Shown: positions 1 to 14,999, counted from the first letter of the stretch. The stretch is 64,000 nucleotides of DNA from Colias croceus (GCF_905220415.1 NC_059548.1:4404501-4468500), one strand, 5' to 3'. The notes: a model not told the origin generated them from the sequence alone. Translations and numbers: made by a program.

Positions 1-2830
1 CTTCAACAACACAAGCTACGAAAAGTTATTTCATACTGAGGTTAAAAGCAATTGAAATTTTCGATAGTCGTGACACGAAATCAATTTGCAACCGTGATAC
101 CGATCTCCACTGCAAACTGTCTCCATTGTCAATAGGCCACATACAAACGAGGTTGAACAAACTTAGTTCCCATCCCGGGAAATAGGCTGTTAAAGCCTAA
201 TTCTGGGACTTTGAACTCAATCTCAAATACAAACATTTGTTGTGAACACTATTTCAAAATAATTGACGTCTGAACACTAGGTACAAAACACATTTAAGAA
301 TTAAGATTGATTTTATATGCGAATGCTGTAACTGATAATGAATATATGAAAAACGATATGAACTTAATATTACACTGATATAAAGTTGTAAAGAATTTCA
401 CACATCCACATACGTTTTTATTTTACCTATGATTTTTTTTTTCAAATTGTATCTATACTCCAATGCGAATATGGGTCAACGATAAATGTAAAAAAAATTT
501 GACAAAAGGTACAACAATGGAATATAAAAATATTTTTAACAATCGAACAGCTTTTTCAGTTGGTAGCTCAATGGGCTGGCTACATGTATGTAGGTGGAAT
601 GCCAATTAAATCCTACAAATATCAATAGATTTTTGACAAAAGTGAATAGATTCAAACATATTTGAATGCTTGATTAATTAATGGAATGTCAGATGTTATT
701 TGTGTAGTAATAATAATAATAAATGTTACAAAGCAATTTGATCTGCCGAAAATCTATTTTTGCGCAAACTGAATTTAAATTTAGATTGGTAATAAAATAT
801 ATATATATTGGTAGGCAAATTCACAATTTATTTTATAACACACATTGTAACAATTCCTGACATTACATTCCTATTGTTATTGAAAATATACTACAAATAA
901 CGATATTTTAACAGTCAACCTTTGTAGCTATTTCCTCTGTAAAATTTATGAACCTCAGCCAGTGTACGATTTTGAAAACATATTTTCTATACCTATTATA
1001 ACCTGGATTAACCAGCGGATCCAATACAGGGTAATACACCCTTCTTAATTTTTCTGCTTATGCAATTTTTTCTACCAATGTACTAGTTTTCTTTTCATGT
1101 GATACTTTCATTAGAAACATCTAAGCTAAAATTTCTGACCAACACATTAGAAAGTGCCTACTGCTCATAAATACGTACAAATGAAGGCTATAAATACCTA
1201 TTAGTAATGAGATACTAGCTATTTATCCATTCAGTATTCATTCTTTAGAGCAGACGGCAGTAACGTAAATACTGTCCAATCAGCATGGATCTTATACTTT
1301 GATTGAGATACTCGTAGGCTGGATACAGACTATCCTAATCACTTATCAATATATTCTAAGCCTTTAAATAATGATTTAGTTCTATGGGTATTTTGTGACA
1401 GTTGTAGAGGCATTTAATCTTATAAATAAATGTGTATAAATGTTACCAGATAAAAGCAACCAAAACATTTTTTGTTATACATAATTTTAAAATATCTAAT
1501 AATAAAAGATATCTAATTTAAAGCATAGGTATGAAGTTGGCACTTAAACGTAGGCGTAGGCACAAAAATGGTTTTTTTTTTTCAACTTACCTAGGAGAGA
1601 AAATAGGAATTATTAATTAAAAAATTAATGCTTGTAAAATAATTATTATAATAAAACTGACAAGTAAAATATCGTTCGAATGAAATATCGTGTATAATAA
1701 AACAATAATCTTAAAAGTGCGGTACATATTTATAATTGAATTTATATATTCGGAAATATCATCTATGATATTATGTCGTCACAATGTTTATACCTTCTAT
1801 GACAGTTAAAAAATAATAATTTAATGCTCTACTTCTCTCTATTCAACATTATTGCTATGACGAATACGCTTTACTGACATATATCTGAAACATACGAAAT
1901 TAATTCCACATCTTGCGTCTGTTACAAGCCTTAGTTAGTCCATTCGAGCACTGAGTTATCCTTAGCATTTACAGTTGAACATTCACAGGTTATTGAGTAG
2001 TACTGAGCTGGACAGACGCCAACCACACAAATTGAAACGACAATGTTTCGTCTTCCCCAGAGCGACAGGACTCCTTTTGAATTTCCAACTTCAACAAGCG
2101 AATATAGTCCTTAAATCGTATCAAATGAGACACTTTCCGCGCATCAGCAACTACACCTCACAGTGAACTTTAGTTCAGCTCTAAGCCTATTTACAGTTTC
2201 TCGGATGTTTATCAGAGGAAAGGTTCTTATTATAACTGGAGCCTTCTACTGGGAAAATATTTTAGCAAATTAGTAAATAGAGCTCCTGCAGGCGGTATTT
2301 TTAGACTGAAATTTTACTGAAAATATAGGTATACATGATATAAAATAAGAGGAGCAACCAGATTGCTCTGAAAGATTTTTAGATTGGTTTCAAAAAATAC
2401 GATATGTTTTTTTAATGAAGTTGACGATAAACAATAAAGAAGCATTTTAAATTTTTGTACTTATTAGTGCTTATAATATTTTATGAAATCATTTTCTTAT
2501 GTATAAAATAACAATTTATTTTTATGCTAATGTATCCATTATACGAACAGTTCTGAAGAAATAGGAATAATATATCTTATCTGTGCGAAAAATTTAATAT
2601 TATTACCCGAGATTCGTATCTCAAAGCTTATCCGGAGGCCTAATGGATTTCTCACGTTTTCATTTATTTTCGTCTAGGCTTTCTAGTGGATTAGAAATTA
2701 GACAGACGGAATATAAATTATTTTACAAGAGTTGCTAAGAGGGGGATAAGAGATCATAATAAGTTATTGTTTTCGATAAAATTTAATGTAGACTAAAGCC
2801 TAATTCTGTTTTAATAGTGATCTTTAAAGA
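1..2830. other. AT-rich intergenic DNA, no gene seen
   Basis: I see only AT-rich sequence with short A/T runs and small trinucleotide patches. No frame gives a recognisable protein, and no clear inverted repeat or target duplication is visible. Confidence 0.5.
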
Positions 2831-2837
2831 AAAAAAG

Positions 2838-3030
2838 GGAAAAATCTTGAGGGGTGTCAATGGAACGAAGTTTCATGTTAGAGGGAGACAGACAGACAGA
2901 AACACACTCACGCCGCACGGCTTAACTATAGGTAGCAAAAAGTGTCATTAGAACCACTTACAACTTTTCGTCTTAATTTTTTCCGTCTAGCCCCCTTTTG
3001 CAACGCACGATAAGGAACTTCGTTCCAAAA
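2838..3030. mobile_element. Possible small inverted-repeat element
   Basis: A pair of short inverted arms, GGAACGAAGTT near 2,864 and AACTTCGTTCC near 3,016, encloses about 150 bp that includes a CAGA run. The arms are only about 11-12 bp and I see no target duplication, so this is a tentative MITE-like remnant. Confidence 0.25.
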
Positions 3031-3471
3031 ATATGCAAAAGTAAATACATAACATATGCGGACAATACGACGAAAACTCACCTGTACACAAACAATATTT
3101 TATTAAACTAGTTATGTAAGTAGTTCTTTGATCTATTGTACTACTGAGATAAACATTTTTGGAATTTGGATAAAATATGGCGAATCGCATACCGGAAGAG
3201 TACTCAAAAGGTATAGTGGCACATGTTATTTGTTTTGTCCTTAGAAAAGATGTTATTTTTTCCTGTAGCTCTTTTACTTGTACTCAAATAAATCAGAGTA
3301 GTGTTTAAAAGCCTCGTAAGCCAAAATACTTTTGTACTGTTATTCATGTAAAACACGGTCAATTTTCATTCCCTATTTCAAGTCTTTAGGGGAGGAATTG
3401 TGAAAAAAGAAACAGTGTTTGTACATTTCACATTCCGAATTCCATTCGTATGGAACATGAGGTTCAAACAA

Positions 3472-3548
3472 TCCATACTTATATTATAAATGCAACTATG
3501 CGGGTTTTTCTTTGACTGCGCGGGCGATGCTGCGGGTGAAAAGCTAGT
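3472..3548 (-). mobile_element. Internally deleted RTE-like tail
   Basis: This 77-bp piece joins the outermost part of the repeat (TCCATACTTATATTATAAAT) directly to its other end (GCGGGTGAAAAGCTAGT). Compared with the fuller copy at 6,297-6,532 it has lost the middle. The family is a dispersed retroelement tail, most likely from an RTE-like non-LTR element. I set the strand by calling the CTAGCTT end the 5' end. Confidence 0.6.
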
Positions 3549-4668
3549 ATGATATAAAACTTACAATATAGGAGTAGCTTAACTAAATTCAACACTCACG
3601 AGGCTTAGTTCATAATAACGTCTGCAGCTAACTACATATCAAATTCTAAGCACGCTAGTAATAAGAGACCGCGACTATAGAAACAAATCTTAGCAGCAAA
3701 TTATGCCCCATATGAATCAGTTACCAAAATAACAATGGCAGAAAGCACGTGGAGCTGGATACACAGAATTATGCAGGGAAATCTTTTAAATATGCATGAC
3801 AAGTACTGCAGGCACCTGATATAATTTCACCGAAATGCGAGTACCTACTAAAATGAAATTAACCTAATTCGGTATACGACAAGCTAGTGATTTCGAGAAC
3901 ATGTTGCGATTTAATTGGATGACTTTTTATACAGTTTCTTTTGACATACTCTTCTTTAAAGTGGCCTTAAGGAAATACTTGATGGTGATGTTGCGTGTTT
4001 TTATGTTTCCTTTTGATGAAGTTCAGTGATTTTCGAATTTACTTTATTCGATACACATATTTTGTAGTTATAAAATCTTAACAAAAAATATTGAGTAATT
4101 TTATAAACCATATTATTTTTATAACCATATATTTTCCTTTTTAATTTATTGAAGTTTCAGTAGATGCCTCATTTTCTTAATCATATTTCTTTGTTAATTA
4201 GGTAGTTAATTTTTTAATAGACATTGATTCCGCTGGTTTATACATAAAAAGACACTTAAAACGAGCCTTTTGAATAAACTTTTAAAGTACATGATACCTA
4301 CACATTTGCGTTTCTAAAATCGAAACCAGGGCACGCAAATGCATGCGTATTCGTAAAGAGCCCTTTCGACCCCTAAGCAAGCTGTAACCGTGTAAAGCAC
4401 CTCTTGAAAATCGTGAATGTTTCCCGTTTTGAGATCGAACCTGACTTTGGTATTGGAATTGTGTGAATGTTATCTTTTTGTTTGTAGATATTTTTTTAGT
4501 ATGAAAAGTTGGGTTATTACAATTTAGCAGCCTATTCTTCTATATAATAGCATTTTATTTCAGAATTTCCCCTCTCATAGATTAGGACAGATAATATGCA
4601 TACAGGTAGGTATAAATCTACAGTCAAATTTATGAAAAATTCATTTTTGTACCGAAAAAAATACAATC
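3549..4668. other. Intergenic DNA, nothing recognised
   Basis: AT-rich sequence between two repeat tails. No coding segment, RNA gene or structured repeat was seen. Confidence 0.4.
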
Positions 4669-4836
4669 TTATATATAAAAATGAATCGCAAAATGTGTTG
4701 GTAAGCGCATAACTCAAGAACGGCTGAACCGATTTCGATAATTCTTTTTTTATTATATTCCTTGAAGTACGAGGATGGTTCTTATGTAGAGAAAACGTAA
4801 ACATGTACCACGGGCAAAGCCGGGGCGGACCGCTAG
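4669..4836 (-). mobile_element. RTE-like tail, family B
   Basis: Read on the minus strand this runs from ACTAGCGGTCCGCCCCGG through a segment resembling AAATCGGTTCAGCCGTTCTT to a GATTCATTTTTATA end. A close second copy in the plus orientation lies at 57,724-57,894. It is a dispersed retroelement tail with no coding capacity. An open frame through it is an artefact of the repeat. Confidence 0.65.
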
Positions 4837-6296
4837 TTTCAAATAAAAATAGCGTCGATTAATATCACGTTATATTTATCGTTATTTTACGACATGTTTG
4901 GTTGAAGAATGGAAAACTGGGCCCTTGTCACGTGTTTATGGTACCGTGAAATATGACAGCTTTTCTTTTTTAGTGTATTCAAAGGTATCGTGTACACAAA
5001 AATGTCGTAAATGTGTTTTGTTTTATACAAACTGAACGTAATAAATCTATAGAGAATTTTATGTGGAGTTATTTTACATAAAATGTGTTAATTTCTAAAA
5101 TACAACTTGTAGAACAATAACAATATAGGTAGGTCCTGTATTCTTCTATTTTACAGTTTCAGGTTAAATTAATATATTTAAATGTGCGTTGAAAAAGATT
5201 ATTATTTAAACATATAAAAGGACTTTTAAACACAATATAAAAGACGCATGCATTTTTTTCATTCATTTTTCTACTTCATTTTTCTAAAACTATTATTCAT
5301 TTAGATTTCTTATTATTTGTGTAAGAAACTTCTTAATCTTTCCTATAGATATCGGATGTTCATACCATTAAATCTGTAAAGGAAAACTCCAAAGGTCTTT
5401 CTTTAAGATTCTCAGGAGAACTTTTTCAAATACTTAATCCATTTGTTGAAGTTCTTGCTAAACATTTATGTGGAATAAATCGACATTTCTTTATAAAACT
5501 TTTACCATTATCATTTTATTAGGAAATCAAATAATAATAATCAGATTATAAATACGAAGCATAACAAAATTGCATTTAAACTTTATAAATAATCTACATA
5601 CTTGACTTTTCCTCCAATTCATCCTCCGAACTTTAAACATTTCAAAGAATAGTCTATCTCTATGATAACTGTTTCCGAAATAACGTTTTTCAAATCAATT
5701 TCGTTTGGAAATATCTGCATATATACATACATTTTACATTTGTAATCTTTAGCGGGGATGTTATCTCTACTTTTCTACATCTAATTTTTCTATTCTTTAA
5801 TAATTTATATTAGTAGTAACTAGTAGTAGTTAAGTTATGATGTACCGAATTGATTGAACGATTAAAATTCTAAATTATAATGTCAACCCATTAATTATTT
5901 GTTCAGGATTCTTAGGTATGAAAACAGGTAAATAACACGCGTCTACCGTGAAGTATTAACCCTTGAATACGGTGAAATAAACGTTTTTTTTGGCATTGCA
6001 TACGTATTGACTTAGCTTCGTAATTACACCGCTCGGTTTACGCACTCCCCTCGACGCATAATTAAAAGAAATGCCAAAAATGTTTTTTGTTTACGCTTGG
6101 GGCAGAGCAATTATGGTTTTCAGTTGGAGTTATTTTAATAATTTGACACCGCGTTTAGAGTCGTTTTCACCTTGAAATGTGATTTTGGAGGCAGGGTTTT
6201 AACACGAATACGTTTTGTTTTCTTTAATATTTTTTTAAATAGAAGAAAAATCTCGACTTTTATACAAACCTGTTTATCTTCAGAAACTTCTCAGTA
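4837..6296. other. Intergenic DNA with a higher-G+C island at about 5,925-6,170
   Basis: Mostly AT-rich. The segment near 5,925-6,170 is more mixed in composition and has no long open frame. It includes an inverted pair, TTTGGCATTGCAT and AAATGCCAAA, and could be a conserved non-coding element. That is an impression from composition alone. Confidence 0.25.
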
Positions 6297-6532
6297 TCCA
6301 TACTTATATTATAAATGCGAAAGTAACTCTGTCTGTCTGTCTGTTACTCAATCACGCCTTAACTACTGAACCAATTTGCATGAAATTTGGTATAGAGATA
6401 TTTTGATACCCGAGAAAGGACATAGGCTACTTTTTACCCTATATATAGGTTTTATTCCGCAAATACCACAGGAACGGGAACTATGCTTGTTTTTCTTTGA
6501 CTGCGCGGCGATGCCGCGGGTGGAAAGCTAGT
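6297..6532 (-). mobile_element. RTE-like tail, family A, fuller copy
   Basis: A roughly 236-bp repeat starts TCCATACTTATATTATAAAT, has a TCTG run, then GAACCAATTTGCATGAAATT, and ends with GCCGCGGGTGGAAAGCTAGT. Copies or parts recur at 3,472, 44,090, 51,551 and 62,206, in both orientations. It has no open frame of its own. Confidence 0.75.
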
Positions 6533-7559
6533 TGTTTATAGTTGTATCGCATCATTTCTTATACTAGTTCAGTGGTCATGTTTACTATAGCGTGATGACT
6601 TACACATCTTAGGTGAAAATCTATTGTAGTAAAATAATAAAAGCATGATTTATCGAAGACAGCAGCCATCGATAATGGTTCATTGCTTGGAAACACTATT
6701 TATTTAGTGACTCAGCTTCACATGACGTGGACTAACGATCTAATGGTAAGCTACAGTTTCTAGAAAATCTTAAATTCAATAACTCAGAATGTACGTACAT
6801 TTTATGCAAGATTCTATAGTAAGTATTTGTACTTTATCTCATCTATGCTGGGTATTTGAGTTGAAACTTAAAAAAATACTCTCAAAAAAGAACTATTTCA
6901 CTTTTACTTGTAATCCACGTGTTAGAAATCACAATGGGAGCTGGCTAGTTGAATATTATATGACAATATCTCTCTGTTTTGATACCATTAAAATAAACAA
7001 AAAAACAATTTCGTTTTCGAATTTCGTTGACATTATATCAGGTGAGTTTGTACCTGTGTACTCGAATACAAAGTAAAAACTTATATGACTTTTTGCGTTG
7101 GAAATTTAAAAAGGCTAGGCGTTGGATATTTATATCATAAAATATAATTGTGATTATATACAGGTGATCCAAAATGATAATCCTAGTAATTCAATATAGC
7201 TAATGCTGAATAGGATTAATTTAATTAATGCAGGATATTATGAGATATTATTATATTGATTTTCATAAGCTCTACTTCCTGGAATATGCGACCATTAGTA
7301 AATTACCAAAGTGATTTTATGTAGATGAGATTGAATACCTTAAAAAAGATTATTCTCCACATTACTCTACGTAGCAACCAAATTCTTATAGGTACATAAA
7401 ATTTAGGTATCTAGTTTGGCTAAATTTCGCTAACTTTACTCAAGATTACGTACTCTACAGTAAACATTTACAGTGAAAGGTGAGCAAAGAAGTTTTCATG
7501 GCGTTACAAAATATAATGTACATTTTACAACCACAAGTAAAATAAAAAGCGCTTATGTA

Positions 7560-7800
7560 GGCGCTTATAATAATATAGAATCGTCAATTTCGTCACCCCT
7601 GTCCCCCATACAATTCGTGTAGAACAAATTCATAAAAACCCGAGTAGGTTTATACCAATTAGTTCTGCGTCAGTCCGCTGTGTTTAATTATTACTCACAT
7701 TTATTTACGCATTACGTTAATGGCAAAAACAACTCCTGTATTCAGCCTTATTTGGGATAAATTGCGTGTGTATCCTTTAGCCTCGGTCCGCGGCAGTCAT
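7560..7800. other. Candidate non-coding regulatory island
   Basis: This segment has higher G+C than its surroundings, contains a TAATTA homeodomain-type core (near 7,685) and has no convincing coding frame. Candidate status rests on composition only. Confidence 0.25.
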
Positions 7801-8754
7801 TTGTTACATATATTGTTGCTTTTATTAGGAAACCTTTGTTTCGTTGGAAGAAAGTCAACGGTGCTATTTACAAACAAATCTGTAGCTCTTAGCCGTGATA
7901 CACCAAAGCACATTAAACATATATATTAAACCTAAGTATTAAACATATATGTTTTCGTTCATTCCATGATAATAATGTTTGGAACATGTCATTTGATTCA
8001 TTAAATTTTAAAGCCAGCGATGGTCAGTATCAATGAGGCTATTTAATATAAAGTTTTCAAAGTGTGCGTGCTCAAGATTTAATGAGTATCCAAAATAGCA
8101 GTTCCTACATAGTCGATCCCGTTATCTTACAGTTTGTGATATTACGATCCATCACAACAAGTGACACCTACGCTACACGAGTACATTAATAGACAAAACG
8201 ATTTATCCAATTTAAAACGAATTATCCCCAGTAAATCCTGTACGAATAAATAAATTTCAACAGCAATGAGCATGATCAAATAACGTTCATTTTCATGGAA
8301 ATAATTTCCGCAGCTCCAGTACATTGTTTCGGGTTCAAATCCCAAGCGATGAGTGATAATTAATCGTCAAGCCCCGACCCTACCCTTGTTCATTTTGTTT
8401 TTTTGTGAAATTTTATAACCGCACTTGTATGAAATGCCATTTCTGTTTTAGTTCATATATTTTGATACGTGTTTCCATTGGGATTTGGTTTTAATTGAAG
8501 GTGATGGATCACGCACATTCTGGTTAATGGAAGATTGTTACCTATGCATAGACAGATTTAACTGTTTACGAGAATGTGTTTCAGAATACGTATAACGATT
8601 TATCTTTTAATGAGCATAGAATTGGGTAGGTATATAAGTTGAACATTTTTAAACGTAGTTAGTACGTGGACTATAAAATAATTAGCTCTAGAGTCTAGAC
8701 TAAACAGAAAAGTGGTCACGAAATCTAAATAAATATTCGTAATGCCCTTCAAAT

Positions 8755-9110
8755 TTAATCAAGCCGTTATAGCCCAAGTTAATAATCACACATGAGCCGT
8801 CACAGTCACTGGTCCCGAGTTACCCATGAAATTATACACTAATCGTCGCGAACTTCACGACACTTGAGTACGGCCGTAACTCGAAGGAATTTAATCAGCC
8901 GGCTAAGATATTGGCAAGGGACGTCGAATAAATCAGTCCAGCTATTCGTCGGTTAAGTTCCTACAATGTGACCTGTTCACGCGTGATTTTATTGATTCAA
9001 TGTGGGGACTTATTGCTGGATTCCTGTGGGAAATCTACCTGCCAGGTATAAGATTTGATAATTTGATTTTCCCGTTCAGCACGCGTGATCATGCCGCCAA
9101 CTTTTCGCGG
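8755..9110. other. Candidate non-coding regulatory island
   Basis: About 350 bp of mixed composition with stops in all frames, lying in AT-rich DNA. It has no internal repeat structure that would mark a transposon. It is a candidate conserved non-coding element, based on composition only. Confidence 0.25.
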
Positions 9111-12100
9111 TGATAATATTTTGGTGTATGATTTTGTGCTAATTTCTATGTATTATGGTTGAATAGAGCGTTTAGAAAAATATTTGTTGAATAATAAATG
9201 TTAGAAATATATAAGGCTATACATAATATGAAAACTAAATGATAATAAAATGACAATTATAATTTTATTAGAACTAACTTTTCGCCCGCGGCTTTTTTCG
9301 CACAATTAAAGGCATACAATTGAGATGTTTCACTAAAAACTTATTACATTCTCTAACCTGCATAAAATCATCAGACACAAAAATCATATTGTATGAATGA
9401 GATATCATTAAAATGAAATATTATAATAATAAATTATTATAATTCCAACCGTTGCAGTTGGTTAGGTATCTAGGATTAATAGGGTTACAAATAAATTAAG
9501 GAATAAACCAATCAGCTCCTTCAAAATATCCTGTAATAATTGATCCCAACTGAAAATTAATTGATTAAAATATCTTTATTATTTATTGCTTATAAGTCGA
9601 TTAACAAAAGTCAATTTAATTTAATGTAAATATGGCCGCGCGTTTGCCTCAATTATGAAATATTGAGAATGGCTTCATAATATTATTATGTACCTAATGA
9701 ATATGAATAATTAATTGTATTACTTCATATTTTTATCGATTTTCCTTTTCATAAATGATGAATTTATTTAGACTTTTGGTTAATTTAGGTTATGAGTTAG
9801 TATATCAATTTGTTATCTGTGGTATTTAATTTTAAAAAGAAATTCATTAAAGACTTGTATGTATTTTAAAAAATGTTAATATTTGTAGTAAGTTTTGCTC
9901 TTATAGAGCATATAATTCAAACAATTGATAGGATATAATATTATAGTGTCATGATAAATACTAATTAAAAATTAACCACCTAAATAATGAAGTGTCAAAA
10001 ACAACAGCTATCAGTTCATTAATCAACTTGTTATTGATACGCCGTAATTTGATTAATCAATTGCAATTTCAAATAATAAGAAAGTCAAATAGCGCTAATG
10101 AAAAATTGTTAATCAGTGACCAAATACAAACAATAACGAATACAAAATTCGTTTTCCTTTCATGAATATGCATCGAATAAATTGACAATTCAAAATGGCA
10201 AAACAATATCATTATGAGTATCATTTGCTTTTCCCATTTTCCATGTGCGAATGTTTTAATTGTTTTCGCAAACTAATGAGATATCTGCTACGTATATTTT
10301 GTAAGGGAACAAAGGGTACATTGAACACAATAGCTTCAACAGAAAGCGTAATATTATTTTTAAGATAAAGGACTTAGAACGCCATCAGGCTTATTAAATT
10401 TATAACAATGAGAAAAAATAACGCTACATTTATAATATTGTGTTCTATATTATTTTATAAAATGGTTATTTATTAATATAACAGACTATGATTGTTGTTT
10501 TAATAAAAAAAAAAACTTATTTGTATTGTATGTATTGATTTCATATCTATCGTCGAGAATCAATTCAGATATTTTTCTATAGTCTTCATAGTTTTTCTAA
10601 TCACATTAATTGTTGGGACTTACAACAACTTAAACTTAAAAATAATACAAAACACATAATTTAGTAATATCTCAATGAGTCCCTAAAGCAAATGTTTGAA
10701 CGAAATGTGGCGTGACGACCTCCCAGTGACTGACGGAAACGCTACATTTCCCCTGCCGTTATGTCGACCAGAAACTTCTTTGTAAGAAATATGTACTTGA
10801 ACCTTTTTGTTTTGCAACACTCAATGTAAGGGTTCGGCCAGGGGATGTTCTTGAAGAAATTTGTCTGTTTGAAATTATATAATACGTAGATAGATATGAA
10901 TGCATCAGCTAATGACCTATATTAAAATGCTAATAATTAATTAATTATTCATATTTTTAATAATCTAGGTAGAATTCATCTTACGCTACATTAGCCCTCA
11001 ATTTATTAAAATTAATATCACAGCCTTCCGATTCCGACTGTAAAATTTTATGAAATTACATGCTCTTCATCCGTGCCTCAGCTCCATCGCCGTACAATTC
11101 TCTCCATTACTAAAAAATGATCATGCAATAATTCTTAAATACTTATGATGAATACCTCACAAAACCAATAACCATTCTACGCCACCATCAAACGAGGCCA
11201 CGATTAATGTATCACTTACAAACTTTATCCATTACAAACCAACATAAGTTCGTAGATTTAATCTAAAACAATATAACAGTCAGCACTGAACTAATCTGCG
11301 ATCACATCGGACTTTGAGCTGCAATGAACGGATAGATTACATGAACTTAGAGCTAACATTGCTAACGTTCAATGTGGGTGTACTAATCTATATTTGAATA
11401 TCTAGTGTATACGATTTTAAATTACGTTGATAGCGTAGTATAAAGACTGTTGATAGCTTGGATAGAAAGGCATTGAAAGCGATGGATAAATGATATTTTT
11501 GTTTTATGGCAATGACAAGAGACTACTGGATATTCTCTTCAATTCTATAAAGATTATTTCTAAAGAAGTTATAGCTATTTTAGAGTAAATTATTTTCAAT
11601 TTTATATTTCACATGACGAATCATCAAGCATTGCAATTATTATAGTGGGTCGTCATTAATGTAGGTAAATATTAAAGTAACTTGACTGAATGTGATGATA
11701 CACATAATTGTTATTTTTCAATTATAATTGGGATATTTCGAATGTATCTACTATGCGATACAACAGATAATATAATACTTTACTAGTAGTTATTCGTTTA
11801 ATGCGACGTAAATGAGACTCGTTAGAGGAAGATCGAATTACGACCACCGTGCTATCCTAGAGTGAATAAATCGAAGTCTTTATAAAACCTGTTTACTGCT
11901 TGATAGTTAATACAACTACAACGTAAAAAATAACTTTTCTATGTTATGATACATTAAGTTGTCTTTAATAAAAAAATCTGTAACATGGCTTTCTCAAACT
12001 TACAACTTTACAAATTCCAATACAACGCTATCAAGAGTTCAAGACTCGTGTGGACACAACCCTTAAATCCATTAAAAAATCTCCTTCCCAATTTGCATTT

Positions 12101-12869
12101 TATCTTTAAAATTACAATTAATAAATAGACAAGAAAGTACGAACAAAGTTTTAAGAAAATGAAATTATATCTCGCCCTTATCGTGTAAGCTAAGTTTTTG
12201 CGGAAATTAATATTGAAACTTGTTATCACGACAGCTCTTGTACTTTGGGAATTCCTAATGAATTTTATTATCTTAGATTCGGTTATTATACATTTAGAAA
12301 TTAAATGTTTAACGGATTTGAACTTTGTTGGAGTACATTTCACGTAATTAAACAACGGATTCAACAAATTACTGAAACTGAAACTTCTGTTAGACATTCT
12401 GAATGTTGGTAGGTAGATATATAATTTCATATACGTTGACTTTACAAGATAAATAAAAAACATGTAGCTTGTAAAGGCTTTCGATAGAATTTTTTAACGA
12501 AGTAATAACACAAACAACTTAAATGGTCTGACATTAAAGCGTCTGTAACACGTGAAGTAATTAGAATGTGCCCAAAAAATATTAGTGTATCGTGGTATTT
12601 ATCAATCGTGTCTTGTCTAGCGTAATGTCATTCATGTAAATGTAATTTATCCGTCTATAAAAACAGTCGTCTATCAATAAATTCTAACGAAATATATAGT
12701 TATCTGCTCTATGTGTGTAACAGGCACCTTAACACAACATCATTACAACAAACAAACTAAACTCTAACCGATGCAATCGAACGTTACTGAAAGACTGAAC
12801 ACAACCAATTGAAATACGCATTACTATCACAATAAAAGTCAAAACAGCGTCTTCCCACATATTTCAATC

Positions 12870-13070
12870 AACTAAGTGCGCGAACGTCGTAAGACTCCAC
12901 ATGGGACTCTAGTGGCCATTTAGGGGCCCGCTGAAAAGCCGGAAAAGCGCTAATCCATCACTGAGAGTTACGACATCCCCGCCACGATATATGAGACCCC
13001 ACGCGGTACCTTGCTTCCGCTACGCTCTGGTAGGAACACCCTTTGTACCGAAAACAATAATTTTTGTACG
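12870..13070. other. G+C-rich island of unknown origin
   Basis: This is one of the most G+C-rich patches in the gene-poor region, containing GGGGCCCGCTGAAAAGCCGG and CCACGCGGTACC. Minus-strand frames stay open for only about 25-30 codons. I have the impression that similar sequence is dispersed in other lepidopteran genomes, so it may be a transposon piece rather than a regulatory element. Confidence 0.3.
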
Positions 13071-13589
13071 CGGTGTGCGTCGTTGTTGGTACTAAAAGGA
13101 ATTTACGTTTTTGTAACTATAATTATTTTTATATAAAATGAATAAATTTCAATTCACACCGCTACTATGTCTCTTGACATGTAATATACTTAAAACTACT
13201 GAACGGTTAACTGTAACGTGAATAATTTAATAATTACTAATAGAAATGTTTAATTATTTTTTAACAAACTAGCTAGTAGTAGAAACAACAAGTGAAAACA
13301 CGTTTCCGGATGGCAGAAACGCCCACACACGCCTTCTCTCCACAATATTATAGTAATACGTACATTCTAGTTGAAATGACTAGGTTTCAGTGATTTAAAT
13401 GATCTATAAAAATATTTTTAAGTTATATTTTAGTAAATTAAAGCAATAAAACCAACAGCATAACGAAATAAAACAGCTGTTGGAAAGGGATTCAGTTATA
13501 GGGTAAAGGTAAAGGGTAGGTATTAAGGCTTAATTATAAAAATAACAATATCCATTCTTGAATAGTTACACTTTTATTATCTGTCAATG

Positions 13590-13760
13590 TATGAAGCAAT
13601 AGGTACCAAGCGGAACAACCGTCACGACAGACGATGTTTACTCCTCGCTGGAAAGAAGTCGCGATTAGCAGAACAAGAAATGGGACACAAGTTCATTGTT
13701 CCATACTTTAGTCGTGCTTGAGTCAGGCTGACGTCACTATCTGTACTGACGAGCACTTTA
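13590..13760. other. Candidate regulatory island with a TGACGTCA site
   Basis: A mixed-composition patch in AT-rich DNA. It includes a perfect palindromic TGACGTCA (CRE-type) site near 13,730. No coding frame is visible. Confidence 0.25.
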
Positions 13761-14999
13761 CCTATATTGTGGTAAATATCGTGTGGTATATATTAACCTG
13801 GCTTTGCTTTGATATTGGCATGTATATAAAAAAAAATGGAATACAATATACATCTAACGCTATACATTGCTATTAAATGTTATAAGAGATTTATTCTAAA
13901 ATATTACCTATACTGAAATTGGAAATACCATCAAGAATAAAATATGAAGTAAGAGTCAATTTACAATGTTGTCTTTAGTATTAAATGTTATTCCTAAAAA
14001 CTTAATATGTAGAGCGATTGATCGTCGGTGATATGATTGAATTTAATTATAAGTGTCTTGTTAATATTGAAAAAGTTAAGTCTCATTCAATATAATAATG
14101 GTTTTAATCTCAATATAATGATAGTGGCGGCAGCCAGAATATCGAAAAAATAAATTAGATTAACCCTTCAGTTAGCTTAAATGATGAAAAATGCTCTAAT
14201 GACGGAAACATGAGGATTTTTTACAGTGATTTTAATGGTTCGGAAATATTTAAATTACCTTATAATACAGAAAGTACATTGCTCTATATGTACTTTAATG
14301 AAGTATCATTCAAAATTCAGTGGAGTTCATTTAAATTAGTATTCATTGTCATCACGGATTTCGTCCGAATCTATTCAATCCGAGTTCAACAAAAGGAAAA
14401 CTTTTCGTTTTTTCTTTATACAATTAAACGCCTCCGACAAAATTCGGGATACTTTTAAAATCTTCACAAGGATACTTTTCTGTTTACTCCTTTTATTTTT
14501 TTATTTTATTTGTGCTTGCTCCTTTCTGAAGAACACGAGTTACAAAATATTTTAGACTCTTTGTTAATGTGTACTGGACTTTCAAAGTTACGACATTGTT
14601 TGCTGAATATTTTCTGTTTCTTTATTTTTTGAATTTTTACGCCTTCATTTCATGTTTACGAGTTTGGAAGTTTGTTTAAACCACAGGAAATTACAAACGA
14701 GTTTGTTATTTAGTTTAGGTTACAAATTTAGAATGCTTCAGTTTTACAGCGTTTGATAATTATATTTTAAGTAGATAAGTAGTTATTATTGTTAACAAAA
14801 ATAAACGAATAAAACTAAAGCTTAAAAATAAATTGTACATTTATACTACACCAGAAAAGACTGCATAGTAATTAAAGTAGTGTATGGCATGTCCTAATTA
14901 TTTTCACTACTTACAATCTATATTCACAATTCTTTAGAACAGAGTATTCTATACCCAATATTCACAAACATTATAACTCCTCATTTAACCTAACCATAA

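Noticed and set aside
8325..8345. A GGGTTCAAATCCC box like the B box of a tRNA or SINE
   Set aside because: There is no A box at the right distance, the T-stem does not pair fully, and no acceptor stem is found.
12008..12463. 151-codon minus-strand open frame, the longest in the gene desert not due to a tandem repeat
   Set aside because: The residues are dominated by I, L, F, K, N and S, as expected from AT-rich DNA. It has no family motif, signal or splice support.
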